The notes below the pieces were generated by a model that was not told where the DNA came from, searched no databases, and worked only from the letters and a program-made list of their open reading frames with translations. The translations under genes and the position numbers were made by a program. From a bacterium D16-56 (GTDB lineage: Bacteria > Bacillota > Clostridia > Lachnospirales > Lachnospiraceae), in the NCBI GenBank assembly GCA_003611875.1, contig RAYY01000040.1, positions 1 to 39,297 on the forward strand: a DNA stretch of 39,297 nucleotides, in the 5' to 3' direction. Shown here piece by piece: positions 32,195-39,289 of this stretch (the stretch's first letter is position 1; every line of letters begins with the position of its first letter).

Positions 32195-32198
32195 CGTC
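32195..32198. repeat. Direct repeat at the other end of element B
   Basis: CGTC, matching 20499-20502. It forms the GAC of codon 93 plus the next base of the virB6-like gene. Confidence 0.8.
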
Positions 32199-32474
32199 GT
32201 GCATATTGTTCTTTTCCGTTACCATGCTGATTAGCTCCACGCATAGGACGTAGGTAATGACAAGCCCCGCTATGGGTACGATCACATTCTCACTAAGCGT
32301 CTGTACCATGCTGAATATGCCCGCGTTCCACCCCTGCGGGGTCTGCCCTACCTCGGCGGCAATCGTGCCGACTTTCTCGTTTACGTCCCCGAACATAGTT
32401 GACAGGTTCCCGTTAATGGCTCCTATGAGGATTTCCTTTATCCATTCCGTGATCGCGTCAAGTATGCTCTGCAT
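32196..32474 (-). pseudogene. virB6-like conjugation channel gene, 5' part
   Basis: Encodes the first 93 residues (MQSILDAITEWIKEILIGAI ... NVIVPIAGLVITYVLCVE ... TEKNNMHD) with one membrane helix. Beyond GAC 93 the frame enters element B and adds about 25 foreign residues (DVCCKRCISN...) before a stop at 32118. The rest of the gene is at 19909-20502. Confidence 0.9.
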
Positions 32475-32493
32475 AGGCTCTTACCCGCGCTTT

Positions 32494-32589
32494 TTAACCG
32501 AACAGCCCGGAAAGCAGGGGTACAAGGGTCATGCCGATCAGGGCAACGCCGCCGCCCGCCATGAGCTGCTTCATGCCCTGTGATTTTGC
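32494..32589 (-). pseudogene. Maff2-like (VirB2-like pilin) gene, 3' remnant
   Basis: The frame reads A-KSQGMKQLMAGGGGVALI ... LVPLLSGLFG-stop, the C-terminal half of the Maff2 family of short pilin-like membrane proteins that precede virB6 in Tn1549-type operons. Upstream, the native codon GGA is replaced by TGA at the junction with element C (32590-32592). No start codon remains, and the N-terminal half is not in the window. Confidence 0.8.
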
Positions 32590-32639
32590 TCATGTGAGAT
32601 AAAGAAGTAAAAGAAATGTAAAAAATTTTGCCGTTCCCT

Positions 32640-32658
32640 GTCCGGCTGACTGCCGGAC
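32640..32658 (-). terminator. Hairpin after the element C recombinase gene
   Basis: GTCCGGC-AGTCA-GCCGGAC (- strand) is a perfect 7-bp stem, but the TTTTTT run lies about 14 nt further on, so it is a weaker terminator call than the one in element B. Confidence 0.5.
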
Positions 32659-32668
32659 GGGTCGGGCT

Positions 32669-34288
32669 TTAGTCGGGCAATTCTACCTTGCCGACAAAAG
32701 AATAATAGATTTCGATTTCCTGTCTGCGGAGCTTCCCCCGGCGTTTCCCGTCAAGGGCTTCCGATTCGTGGATTACGACTTTCTCCACAAACTCCCGCAA
32801 CAGGGTGGGGGTGAGTTCCTCAAAGCTGGTGTACTTGCGTACCACTTTCATAAATTTTTCAGCGTTCGCCGTGGCTTCCAGCGTTTTAGAAAGTTCGCCC
32901 TGCAAGGCGGCGGCTTTCTCTTTCAGTTCCTTTTGCTCGGCTTCGTAGTCTGCCGAAAGCTCCGTGAAACGCTCGTCCGATATGCGCCCCGCCACGCTGT
33001 CCTCATACAGCCGCTTGAAGATGGCGGAGAGTTCCGCAATCCGTTTTTCTGCCGCTTCCAGTTCTTTCTTCTTGGCGGCGTTGCGGCGTTTGCTCCCGTC
33101 CTCGGTCTGCTCGGTCAACAGCTTCATAAACCGGGCTTCGTGCTTGGCGGCGTAGCTGGTGACTTTCCGTAGGTTCTCGGTCACTCCGGCGGTCAACAGG
33201 TCGGTGCGGATAAAATGCGCCGTACAGTCTGCCGTGCGCTTCTTGTAGCTGCCGCATATGTAGCAGTCCTGCCGCCGTTTGTCCGTCTGGTATCTCTGCT
33301 GGTACATGACGCTGCCGCAATCCGCACAAAACAGTATGCCGGAGAACAAGCCCACTTCATCATAGCGGTTAGGGCGTTTGCGCTGCTTGCGCAGCTCCTG
33401 CACACGCTCCCATGTTTCTCGGTCAATGATTGCTTCGTGGTGGTTCTCAAATACCGCCTGTTTCTCCACGGGGTTCTCTACGCTGTGCTTTACCTTGTAG
33501 GACGGCTTCTCGGTCTTGAAGTTCACAAGGCAGCCTGTGTACTCCCGGTTTTCAAGGATATGCGCCACGGTGTTTGTCGCCCACTTGCACTCATAGCCGG
33601 GGTGGTAGCGGCGGGTGCTTCCCGTCCGGCGGTATTCCAGCGTTCCCGGCGTGGGGATTTGCTGTTCCGCAAGCATACGGGCTATCTTGGTCGGACCGTT
33701 CCCGGCAAGGCAAAGGCTGTATATCTGCTTTACCACGGGGGCGGCTTCCCCGTCAATGATGAAATTTTCGTCCTCGTCCATGAGGTAGCCATACACGGGC
33801 TTGCTTGTGACGGGCTTCCCGCTCATGCCTTTTGACCTCTTGACTGCCTTGATTTTCTTGCTCGTATCCCTCACCAGCCATTCGTTAAAAATGTTACGCA
33901 AGGGGGCAAAATCGTTGTCGCCCTGTGCGCTGTCAACGCCGTCATTGATTGCAATGAAACGGACGCCGTTCTGTGGGAAAATCATTTCCGTGTACATTCC
34001 CACTTGCAGATAGTTTCGCCCTAACCGTGACATATCCTTTACGATAACCGTTCCCACAAGCCCCGCTTCAATGTCGGCAAGCATGGACTGGAAGCCGGGT
34101 CTTTGGAAATTTGCCCCGGAGAATCCGTCGTCCGTGTACCATTTGAGGTTGGAAAAGCCGTTCTGTTTTGCGTAGGCTTCAAGGATTCTCTTCTGGTTGC
34201 TTATGGAGTTGGATTCGCCTTGGAGCGTGTCCTCGTGCGACAATCTCGGATAAAGGGCGGTAATTTTCTGGGTGGTCTGTCTTGGCAT
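32669..34288 (-). CDS. Large serine recombinase of element C
   Basis: This 539-residue recombinase has catalytic Ser17 (ALYPRLSHEDTLQGESNS), the DMSRLGRNYLQVGMYTEMIF helix, a recombinase domain, a zinc ribbon (CADCGSVMYQQ ... CYICGSYKKRTADC), a coiled coil (AAALQGELSKTLEATANAEK) and a DUF4368-like C-terminus (EIEIYYSFVGKVELPD). It is clearly related to the element B enzyme but about 100 residues shorter, lacking its extra C-terminal domain. ATG 34288 has GGAGG 5 nt upstream. It lies at the maff2 junction and should catalyse excision of element C. Confidence 0.95.
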   Translation of the reverse strand: MPRQTTQKITALYPRLSHEDTLQGESNSISNQKRILEAYAKQNGFSNLKWYTDDGFSGANFQRPGFQSMLADIEAGLVGTVIVKDMSRLGRNYLQVGMYTEMIFPQNGVRFIAINDGVDSAQGDNDFAPLRNIFNEWLVRDTSKKIKAVKRSKGMSGKPVTSKPVYGYLMDEDENFIIDGEAAPVVKQIYSLCLAGNGPTKIARMLAEQQIPTPGTLEYRRTGSTRRYHPGYECKWATNTVAHILENREYTGCLVNFKTEKPSYKVKHSVENPVEKQAVFENHHEAIIDRETWERVQELRKQRKRPNRYDEVGLFSGILFCADCGSVMYQQRYQTDKRRQDCYICGSYKKRTADCTAHFIRTDLLTAGVTENLRKVTSYAAKHEARFMKLLTEQTEDGSKRRNAAKKKELEAAEKRIAELSAIFKRLYEDSVAGRISDERFTELSADYEAEQKELKEKAAALQGELSKTLEATANAEKFMKVVRKYTSFEELTPTLLREFVEKVVIHESEALDGKRRGKLRRQEIEIYYSFVGKVELPD

Positions 34289-34417
34289 AATGTCCTCCGT
34301 TTCCGACAGCCAGCCCCACTATTCCGTAGGTCTATTATATCACATGGGGCGGCTGTCTGTACAGTCTTTTCTGCTACTTTACCGCCCGTCAAAATGACGG
34401 TTTTTATCTGCGGGTTG

Positions 34418-34609
34418 TCATGCGCTGTAAATTGGCTTGTGTCCGGCTGCGCTTTCGGCTTCCAGCACTTTCATCATCTTGTCGGCGGCGGTGGCGGTCG
34501 TGCCTTGCTTGAAGTAGCCGGAAACCACAAGGACGGTGTTCCCCCGGCGTACCTCGGTCACACAATCCGGGCGGCGGATGGGGCGGTCTTTCTTCGTGGT
34601 GTCGGTCAT
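34418..34609 (-). CDS. TnpW-like transposon protein of element C
   Basis: This 63-residue protein (MTDTTKKDRPIRRPDCVTEV, then NTVLVVSGYFKQGTTATAAD and KMMKVLEAE) starts at ATG 34609, which overlaps the dnaC stop (ATGA), with GGAG within the end of dnaC. It is in the same position and of similar size as the element B protein at 22606-22785, with the strand-helix pattern shared but little identity. Confidence 0.78.
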   Translation of the reverse strand: MTDTTKKDRPIRRPDCVTEVRRGNTVLVVSGYFKQGTTATAADKMMKVLEAESAAGHKPIYSA

Positions 34610-35460
34610 AGGCAAATCTCCTTTCCGTTCAGCAGCGTTTTAAGCTGTTCCATTTTCTCCCTTGCTTTGGCTTTTCTGAAATTCTCCCCGGTAATTCGGA
34701 CGGGGGTACACATTTCAATAAGGCGGTCATATATCCGGGCGTGGGCGGTGTCCTCCGGGTTCTGCAATTCCTCCAGCGTCAAGTTTGTTGTCACGATTAA
34801 GGGCTTGCCGCTTCGGTATCGGCTGTCAATCACGTTATAGACTTGCTCTAAGCCGTATTCCGTGCCACGCTCCATGCCGAAATCGTCAAGGATAAGCAGA
34901 GGGAAGCTGCAAAGGCGGGATATGTACTCGTTCCTGTCCTTATAGCTGGCGGCAAGGTCATTGAGTATCAAAGCAAAGTTTGTCATGCAGACGGAAACCT
35001 CTTTCTCCATGAGGGCATTGGCGATACACCCGGCGAAATAGCTTTTGCCTGTGCCTACCATGCCCCATAACAGATAGCCGATATTTCCGGCTTTCATTTC
35101 CTCCCAACACTCCACATAGGCATGGGCTTTGTGCATTTGGGGGCATTTCCCGTTGTCGTTTTCAAACGTCCATTCCCGCATAGCCGGGTCGGTGAAGCCT
35201 GTCCGTTTCAGCCGTTCCACTTCCTCCCGGTGCTTGTATTCCCGGTGGCTGGCTTCCAGCGTTTCCCGGCGTTTTCGCTGGCAGTCACATTCTTTCGGGT
35301 GGCGGTCACGTCCGAAAAAGGTTTTGCCCTCCGGGAAGTAGGCTTCTTTGGGCTGGCGGCAGCTCCCGCAGTATAAAAGCCCGTCCTCCCCGGTGTAGTC
35401 CTCCGGCTCTGCTTCCTGTGCCGTGGCAAGCCGGAAAATGGCGTTATCATAATCGCTCAT
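34606..35460 (-). CDS. DnaC-like replication ATPase of element C
   Basis: This 284-residue homologue of the element B DnaC has an N-terminal zinc cluster (CGSCRQPKEAYFPEG ... CDCQRK), Walker A GMVGTGKSYFAG, Walker B LLILDDFG and a KPLIVTTNLTLEEL sensor. ATG 35460 has AAGGAGG 8 nt upstream; an earlier ATG at 35481 lies before the binding site. It should load the host helicase at the candidate origin in the neighbouring rep gene. Confidence 0.9.
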   Translation of the reverse strand: MSDYDNAIFRLATAQEAEPEDYTGEDGLLYCGSCRQPKEAYFPEGKTFFGRDRHPKECDCQRKRRETLEASHREYKHREEVERLKRTGFTDPAMREWTFENDNGKCPQMHKAHAYVECWEEMKAGNIGYLLWGMVGTGKSYFAGCIANALMEKEVSVCMTNFALILNDLAASYKDRNEYISRLCSFPLLILDDFGMERGTEYGLEQVYNVIDSRYRSGKPLIVTTNLTLEELQNPEDTAHARIYDRLIEMCTPVRITGENFRKAKAREKMEQLKTLLNGKEICL

Positions 35461-35522
35461 AAAATCGTCCTCCTTGTTCATGGTCTTTTACGCCCTGTTT
35501 ACGGGGCGTTCTATCTCTGTTG

Positions 35523-36287
35523 TCAAAGGCTCTCGCCCTCTTTGTAGGAATAATCGGGGATTCCTTTCTTTCCTGTGCCTTTCCTGTCACGTCTTGCCCA
35601 CATACGGACAGCGGCGGCATGGTTGGCGTACACTTTCCCGTAGGCGGCTATGAACTCGCTCAATTCCTCAATGAACCGTTCCAGCCTGTCCGGGTATTCC
35701 CCTTTCAGCTCCGCATACTCGGATTCGGAGAGGAAAAGGTTTTTATATCTGCCAAAGGGTGCGGGCTGCTCCCCACTCACTCCTTTTCGTTGGTTCTCTT
35801 TTAGTTGGTTTATAGTAAGTTGGTTAGGGGTCGGTTTTCCGTCCAACGCAAAGGTCGGTTTTCCGACCTTATGAGGGTCGCTTTTCCGGCTATCAGAGGG
35901 TCGGTTTTCCGGCTGTATGGCTGTCATATGGTCGGAAAACTGTACCACTGGCATTTGCGGTATTTTCACATAAAGGCGGTTGGGTGCGGAGAAGCCCCGG
36001 CGTTCCCGCACTAAAAGCCCGGCAGCGTCCAGCTCGTTCAGTGCGCTTTTTATGGCGGTGCTGCCTTTATCCAGCATTTCCGTTATCTCCGAAACGGGAT
36101 AGACAATGTACGTCCTACCCTCGCTGTCCTGCCAGCCGTTCTTCTGTGAGAGGGTGGAACGGTCAAGAAGCAGCCCATAGAGCAGCCTTGCGGTATGCGA
36201 CAAGTCCATTTTCAGCAGAAAATAGGGATAGGGCAGAAAACGGGGCAATATGGTGTCTGCTGTGATGTAATCGGTTATGGTTCTCAC
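35523..36287 (-). CDS. RepA_N-type replication initiator of element C
   Basis: This protein of about 254 residues has an N-terminal RepA domain (TDYITADTILPRFLPYPYFL ... STAIKSALNELDAAGLL), a linker rich in Pro, Lys and Asp encoded by iteron-like DNA, and a C-terminal domain (GRYKNLFLSESEYAELKGEY) shared with the element B protein at 23613-24365. The start is unclear: GTG 36287 lies inside the GGAGGTG ribosome binding site, while ATA 36278 sits 8 nt after it and would give MTDYIT, like the homologue. No ATG fits. It is upstream of dnaC, with a 60-bp gap. Confidence 0.85.
   Translation of the reverse strand: MRTITDYITADTILPRFLPYPYFLLKMDLSHTARLLYGLLLDRSTLSQKNGWQDSEGRTYIVYPVSEITEMLDKGSTAIKSALNELDAAGLLVRERRGFSAPNRLYVKIPQMPVVQFSDHMTAIQPENRPSDSRKSDPHKVGKPTFALDGKPTPNQLTINQLKENQRKGVSGEQPAPFGRYKNLFLSESEYAELKGEYPDRLERFIEELSEFIAAYGKVYANHAAAVRMWARRDRKGTGKKGIPDYSYKEGESL
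35790..35943. other. Candidate replication origin with iterons inside the rep gene of element C
   Basis: GGTCGGTTTTCCG or a one-base variant occurs four times at 35829, 35853, 35876 and 35899, spaced 23-24 bp, with an inverted GGTCGGAAAAC at about 35930. The second copy is itself a palindrome (GGTCGGTTTTCCGACC). Directly beside it, an AT-rich segment has three AGTTGGTT-type repeats (about 35795-35827), a candidate unwinding element. The regular spacing suggests initiator binding on one helix face. Function is inferred. Confidence 0.6.
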
Positions 36288-36300
36288 CTCCTGTCTGTGG

Positions 36301-36388
36301 CTTCTTGTTACGCAGTTAAAACGGCATTTTCGGGGGTAAAGGATAAATGTATCGGCTACCCTTTGAGGGCGGTCAAAAAAGCCTTGAT
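36301..36388 (-). other. Conserved non-coding block between the VLP and rep genes of element C
   Basis: Read leftward: ATCAAGGCTTTTTTGACCGC, then ATCCTTTACCCCCGAAAATG and CTGCGTAACAAG. The last part matches 3862-3981 of the ICE almost base for base. It could be a leader or attenuator of the rep-dnaC genes. Confidence 0.5.
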
Positions 36389-36775
36389 TTACGGGCTTCT
36401 TTCATAGCCTAAATGCGTAGAAAGGTGGTATCTTTTCCACTGTCTGTCGGCTTCTTTCCGGCGGCGCACTCTTGCGGCGCAATCCGGGCAGTATTTCCCC
36501 CGGTTTGACTTGGGGAGAAAATACCCGCCGCACTCGGTACAGCGTTTCCTGTCTGCCTGGTGGAGTAAGGCGGCTTCCAGTTTCCCGTCCAGCGGCAGAA
36601 CGGCGGTAATGAACCAGCGGCAGATAAGCGAATAGCTGATACTCTGGACGCATACACAAGGCTCTCCATTATCCAGCACAATGCAGTTGCCGTTATCGTA
36701 GTTACAGCACTCATGCACAAGGCGGCGGGCGGCTCTGTACTGTGGGTAGTCCATGTAGGGGCGTTTACCGTTCAT
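36389..36775 (-). CDS. Cysteine-rich VLP-type zinc-binding protein (element C copy)
   Basis: This 128-residue paralogue of the proteins at 3982 and 24505 has cysteine clusters CCNYDNGNC, PCVCVQS, CTECGGYF and YCPDCAAR, and a basic end. ATG 36775 follows a purine-rich AAAGGGGCGGG and lies inside the end of the relaxase gene (11-nt overlap). Its last codons run into the conserved non-coding block. Confidence 0.82.
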   Translation of the reverse strand: MNGKRPYMDYPQYRAARRLVHECCNYDNGNCIVLDNGEPCVCVQSISYSLICRWFITAVLPLDGKLEAALLHQADRKRCTECGGYFLPKSNRGKYCPDCAARVRRRKEADRQWKRYHLSTHLGYERSP

Positions 36776-38396
36776 TTTCCCGCCCCTTTCCCCGTTCCGG
36801 CTCACGGCGCAATATTTTGTCAAGATTGCTTTTCACGGTCTGCAATTCCCGGACGTTCTCTTTCTTCTCCCGGTACTCGTTGTAAAGGGCGTTTTTCTCT
36901 TTGGTAAGCTGCTCAATCTCGGTCTGTAATGTTTTGGACGCTGGCAGCTTGGAGATTCCCTGTGCCTTAAAATACCGGGCGGCAGATTCGGAAATGATAA
37001 ATTCGCTTTCATGCTGTTCCCGGTAGGCTCGCTTTGCTTTCTCCGATTTCTGCGCCCGCAGTCCGTCACGGGCTGGCTTGGTCTTGATGTACGCCAATAG
37101 CTGTTTCTGTAAGTCCTTTTTCTCCCGCAAAGTGCTTTCCACGGCTTTCAGTTTGGCATGGACGCTGTTCAGTTCCGCACTGGCGGCGGCAAGGGCGGCT
37201 TCCAGTTCTTCCGGGGAAGAAAAGCCGGATTCCTCGTAAACGCTCATGGTAGCCGCCATTTGTTTTAGATTGTGGACAGCCGCCCAGCGGTCATATCCTA
37301 TGCCCTTGCCCTCGGCTCGCTTGGCTTCCCGGTCTACCATGCGCTGTACGCTGTCCTGTTTCGGTGCGTTTATAGCGGCTTTGCCACGCTGTAAACGGTC
37401 TTTTATGCTGCGGGGGTATTCCTGTTTGGGTGCGGACGTTTCGGCAGCTCTGGCGGCGTTCTGTGCGTTTTGGGTGAGTGTTTCCAGTACGGCGGCACGG
37501 TCAAAATCATCACCCAGTTTCCGGGCGGTGATGGGCTTCGTCCTGTCCGGCGTGAGGTAGCTTAATCTCCCCCGGCTCTCCTTTACGGTCACGCCCTGTT
37601 GCAGCAGCTTCCCGGAAAAGTCCTCAAAGGAAACGGCAGAGGACAGGGCGGCTCTGATTGTGCGCCGCAGCTTTTCCTTGTCTGTTTCAAACTTGGTCTG
37701 CTTGGGCGGCTCTCCTGCGGCGGCTTGGGAAGCGTTCTCTTTATCCAGTGCGGCTTGTCCTTTCCGCTTCGCCCAATACTCACGCTCGGTAACTCGGTTC
37801 TTGCTCCCGTTCAGCAAGTCAATCTGATAGAGGTTTTCCCGGTGGCACATCTCCATGACTTCCGCTTTGAAGTATTCCATAGCTGCGTCTGTACAGCGGT
37901 GCTTGCAGCCCTCCCTTGTGTCGGCTGGTCTTTCCATGTAGGGCAATAGCGGCACTTCCTCAATCCGCAAGCTGTTTATGACGATATGCACATGAATGTT
38001 GCCGCTGTGGTTATGCCCGTCCGGGTGAGTACAAACAAGGGCTTGGTGTCCGGGAAAATGCGACTTGCAAAATTCCTCGCCCAACGCTTGCGCCCGGTCT
38101 ACGGTCAAGCCGTTGTCTGGTGCGTCACGGGGGTCAAAGGAAATAATATAATGGTGGCTCTTTACGTCCTCCCGCTTCTGGTTCTTGCCGTATTTGAGAT
38201 TAGAGCGCATACAGGCGATTGCAAAATCTTCATCACCGCAATTCAGAGAGGAAATGAGATAGCCTGTCCTCGGAACAATCTGCCCGTTTTCATCAAGAGT
38301 GGGCTTCATGGTAAACTCGTCATGTTCAAAAGTTAGGTACTGCTCGGCAGCTCCGTAATCGGCATTTTTAGAGCTGATATGTTTGAATGTTGCCAA
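36765..38396 (-). CDS. MobP-type relaxase of element C
   Basis: This 543-residue relaxase has candidate catalytic Tyr in SSKNADYGAAEQYLTFEHDE and the histidine motif THPDGHNHSGNIHVHIVINS, preceded by SHHYIISFDPRD. The C-terminal part is long coiled coil (AELNSVHAKLKAVESTLREK). It is only distantly related to the ICE relaxase, so the two probably recognise different oriTs. TTG 38396 has AGGTGA upstream and gives the family N-terminus MATFKHISSKN; GTG 38405 would add three residues. It overlaps mobC by 29 nt. Confidence 0.92.
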   Translation of the reverse strand: MATFKHISSKNADYGAAEQYLTFEHDEFTMKPTLDENGQIVPRTGYLISSLNCGDEDFAIACMRSNLKYGKNQKREDVKSHHYIISFDPRDAPDNGLTVDRAQALGEEFCKSHFPGHQALVCTHPDGHNHSGNIHVHIVINSLRIEEVPLLPYMERPADTREGCKHRCTDAAMEYFKAEVMEMCHRENLYQIDLLNGSKNRVTEREYWAKRKGQAALDKENASQAAAGEPPKQTKFETDKEKLRRTIRAALSSAVSFEDFSGKLLQQGVTVKESRGRLSYLTPDRTKPITARKLGDDFDRAAVLETLTQNAQNAARAAETSAPKQEYPRSIKDRLQRGKAAINAPKQDSVQRMVDREAKRAEGKGIGYDRWAAVHNLKQMAATMSVYEESGFSSPEELEAALAAASAELNSVHAKLKAVESTLREKKDLQKQLLAYIKTKPARDGLRAQKSEKAKRAYREQHESEFIISESAARYFKAQGISKLPASKTLQTEIEQLTKEKNALYNEYREKKENVRELQTVKSNLDKILRREPERGKGRENER

Positions 38397-38763
38397 CGAT
38401 TTCACCTACTTTCTGCAAGACTTCAAACTTCAAGGCAGCAAGCTCCGCTGTGGCGGCTCGTACCTCTTGGGAGAGGGCGTTATAAGGTGCGCCGTACTCA
38501 TTCAGACAGCGGGCAATCTGGTTCAAGTTGCCGCCGATTTTCCCGTACTCGGCTGTGAGTTTCCCAACGGCAGAAAGCAATTCATCATTGACCGGGGAAA
38601 CGGTGATTACTGGGCGTATTCTTGACTTGGTAAGGGCTTGCCGGATAAACTCGGCTTGACTCATTTTGCAGAGGGAAACTCGCTCGGAAAATTCGGCAAA
38701 TTCTTCCTCGGTCAAGCGTGTCTTGATTACCCGGCTTCGGTGGGGCGTGTTATATCTTTTCAT
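38368..38763 (-). CDS. mobC: MobC-like relaxosome protein of element C
   Basis: This 131-residue protein has an N-terminal RHH-like region (RVIKTRLTEEEFAEFSERVS, then MSQAEFIRQALTKSRIRP) and a MobC motif (YGKIGGNLNQIARCLNEYG). ATG 38763 has AAAGGAGG 9 nt upstream; frame upstream of it overlaps the oriT-like hairpins. It overlaps the relaxase start and opens the leftward operon of element C. Confidence 0.9.
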   Translation of the reverse strand: MKRYNTPHRSRVIKTRLTEEEFAEFSERVSLCKMSQAEFIRQALTKSRIRPVITVSPVNDELLSAVGKLTAEYGKIGGNLNQIARCLNEYGAPYNALSQEVRAATAELAALKFEVLQKVGEIVGNIQTYQL

Positions 38764-38799
38764 GGCTGTGAACCTCCTTTCGTGGGTGGATTTTTTCAA

Positions 38800-38848
38800 G
38801 CGGCGCAAGCCGCAAAAAGGCGGGCTTGGGGTGGCAACCCCAACAAGA
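38800..38848 (-). other. Candidate oriT of element C
   Basis: Upstream of mobC (- strand) is CTTGTTGGGGTTGCCACCCC followed by AAGCCC: a 7-bp stem TTGGGGT/ACCCCAA, then a second hairpin GCGGC-TTGC-GCCGC (38800-38813). The ICE module before its mobC (1797-1821) has the same layout, CTTGTTGGG-loop-CCCAAACCC. A shared motif before two MobC/MobP pairs supports an oriT role. Confidence 0.6.
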
Positions 38849-38908
38849 TTCCCATAGGACAAAATGAGCGATTAGCGAAATTTGGTACTATGGTAGAATC
38901 TTGCTCTT

Positions 38909-39064
38909 ATTATCCCGAATTCGGGATAATTAGAGTTATACCGAAAAGTATCTTATCCCGATATTTGCAAAACACCCTCTAAACACAAGCCGATTGAAGA
39001 CACAATTCGGGATAAGATTCTTCCAACCAGATGGATGAAATATATAAAAAATTCGGGATAAGAT
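38909..39064. repeat. TTCGGGATAA repeats upstream of mobC (element C)
   Basis: A perfect 22-bp palindrome of two half-sites (TTATCCCGAA-TTCGGGATAA core, 38909-38930) is followed by half-sites at 38950-38962 (inverted), 39005-39018 and 39051-39064. The last two both read ATTCGGGATAAGAT. They lie in the gap between the leftward mobC and a rightward gene, so they are probably operators of a regulator outside the window; replication iterons are the alternative. Confidence 0.65.
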
Positions 39065-39152
39065 TTTTTTAGTTCTTTCATATGGAAGCTGTCTCCTCAA
39101 TAATTAAACCAGCAGGCTACCGCTTGACTATTAAAATGAGGAGGCCACAAAC

Positions 39153-39179
39153 ATGGCAAAGGTAATTGATATATCGTAA
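39153..39179 (+). CDS. Eight-codon frame with strong ribosome binding site
   Basis: GAGGAGG lies 8 nt before ATG; the product would be MAKVIDIS and then TAA. It may be a leader peptide or the broken start of a longer gene. Downstream frames give no continuation that I can recognise. It belongs to the rightward side of the repeat-rich gap. Confidence 0.3.
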   Translation: MAKVIDIS

Positions 39180-39233
39180 GCGTCAAATAAGAACGTGTAG
39201 TGAAATATATGGCGTTCTCCTGTAAAATCAGGG

Positions 39234-39267
39234 TTAGAGTTTTTAGGGTTCACTCCAAAAACTCTAA
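39234..39267 (+). promoter_or_regulatory. Perfect 11-bp hairpin in the leader of the last gene
   Basis: TTAGAGTTTTT, a 12-nt loop (AGGGTTCACTCC) and AAAAACTCTAA, ending 22 bp before the next start codon. There is no T run after it, so it is not a classical terminator. It may be an operator or RNA leader structure. Confidence 0.45.
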
Positions 39268-39289
39268 ATCCAGATAAAGGAGAATACCT

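Larger units (their letters stand above)
1244..32589. mobile_element. Tn1549-like ICE backbone, interrupted by two nested elements
   Basis: The gene set and order (maff2, virB6, prgI, virB4, CHAP, DUF4315, DUF4366, topB, ardC-like, TTRAP, VLP; plus XRE, mobC, MobP) are those of Tn1549-type conjugative elements. The attachment sites, integrase, coupling protein and replication genes of this ICE are not in the window. The limits given are those of the recognisable backbone, not the true ends. Confidence 0.8.

Noticed and set aside
32118-32474. A separate 118-residue membrane protein
   Set aside because: Its first 93 residues are the VirB6-like N-terminus and the tail is read from element B sequence; it is a chimaeric remnant.
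35829-35911. The GGTCGGTTTTCCG repeats as a CRISPR array
   Set aside because: Units are only 13 bp with about 10-bp gaps and lie inside a coding sequence; iterons fit better and no cas gene is present.
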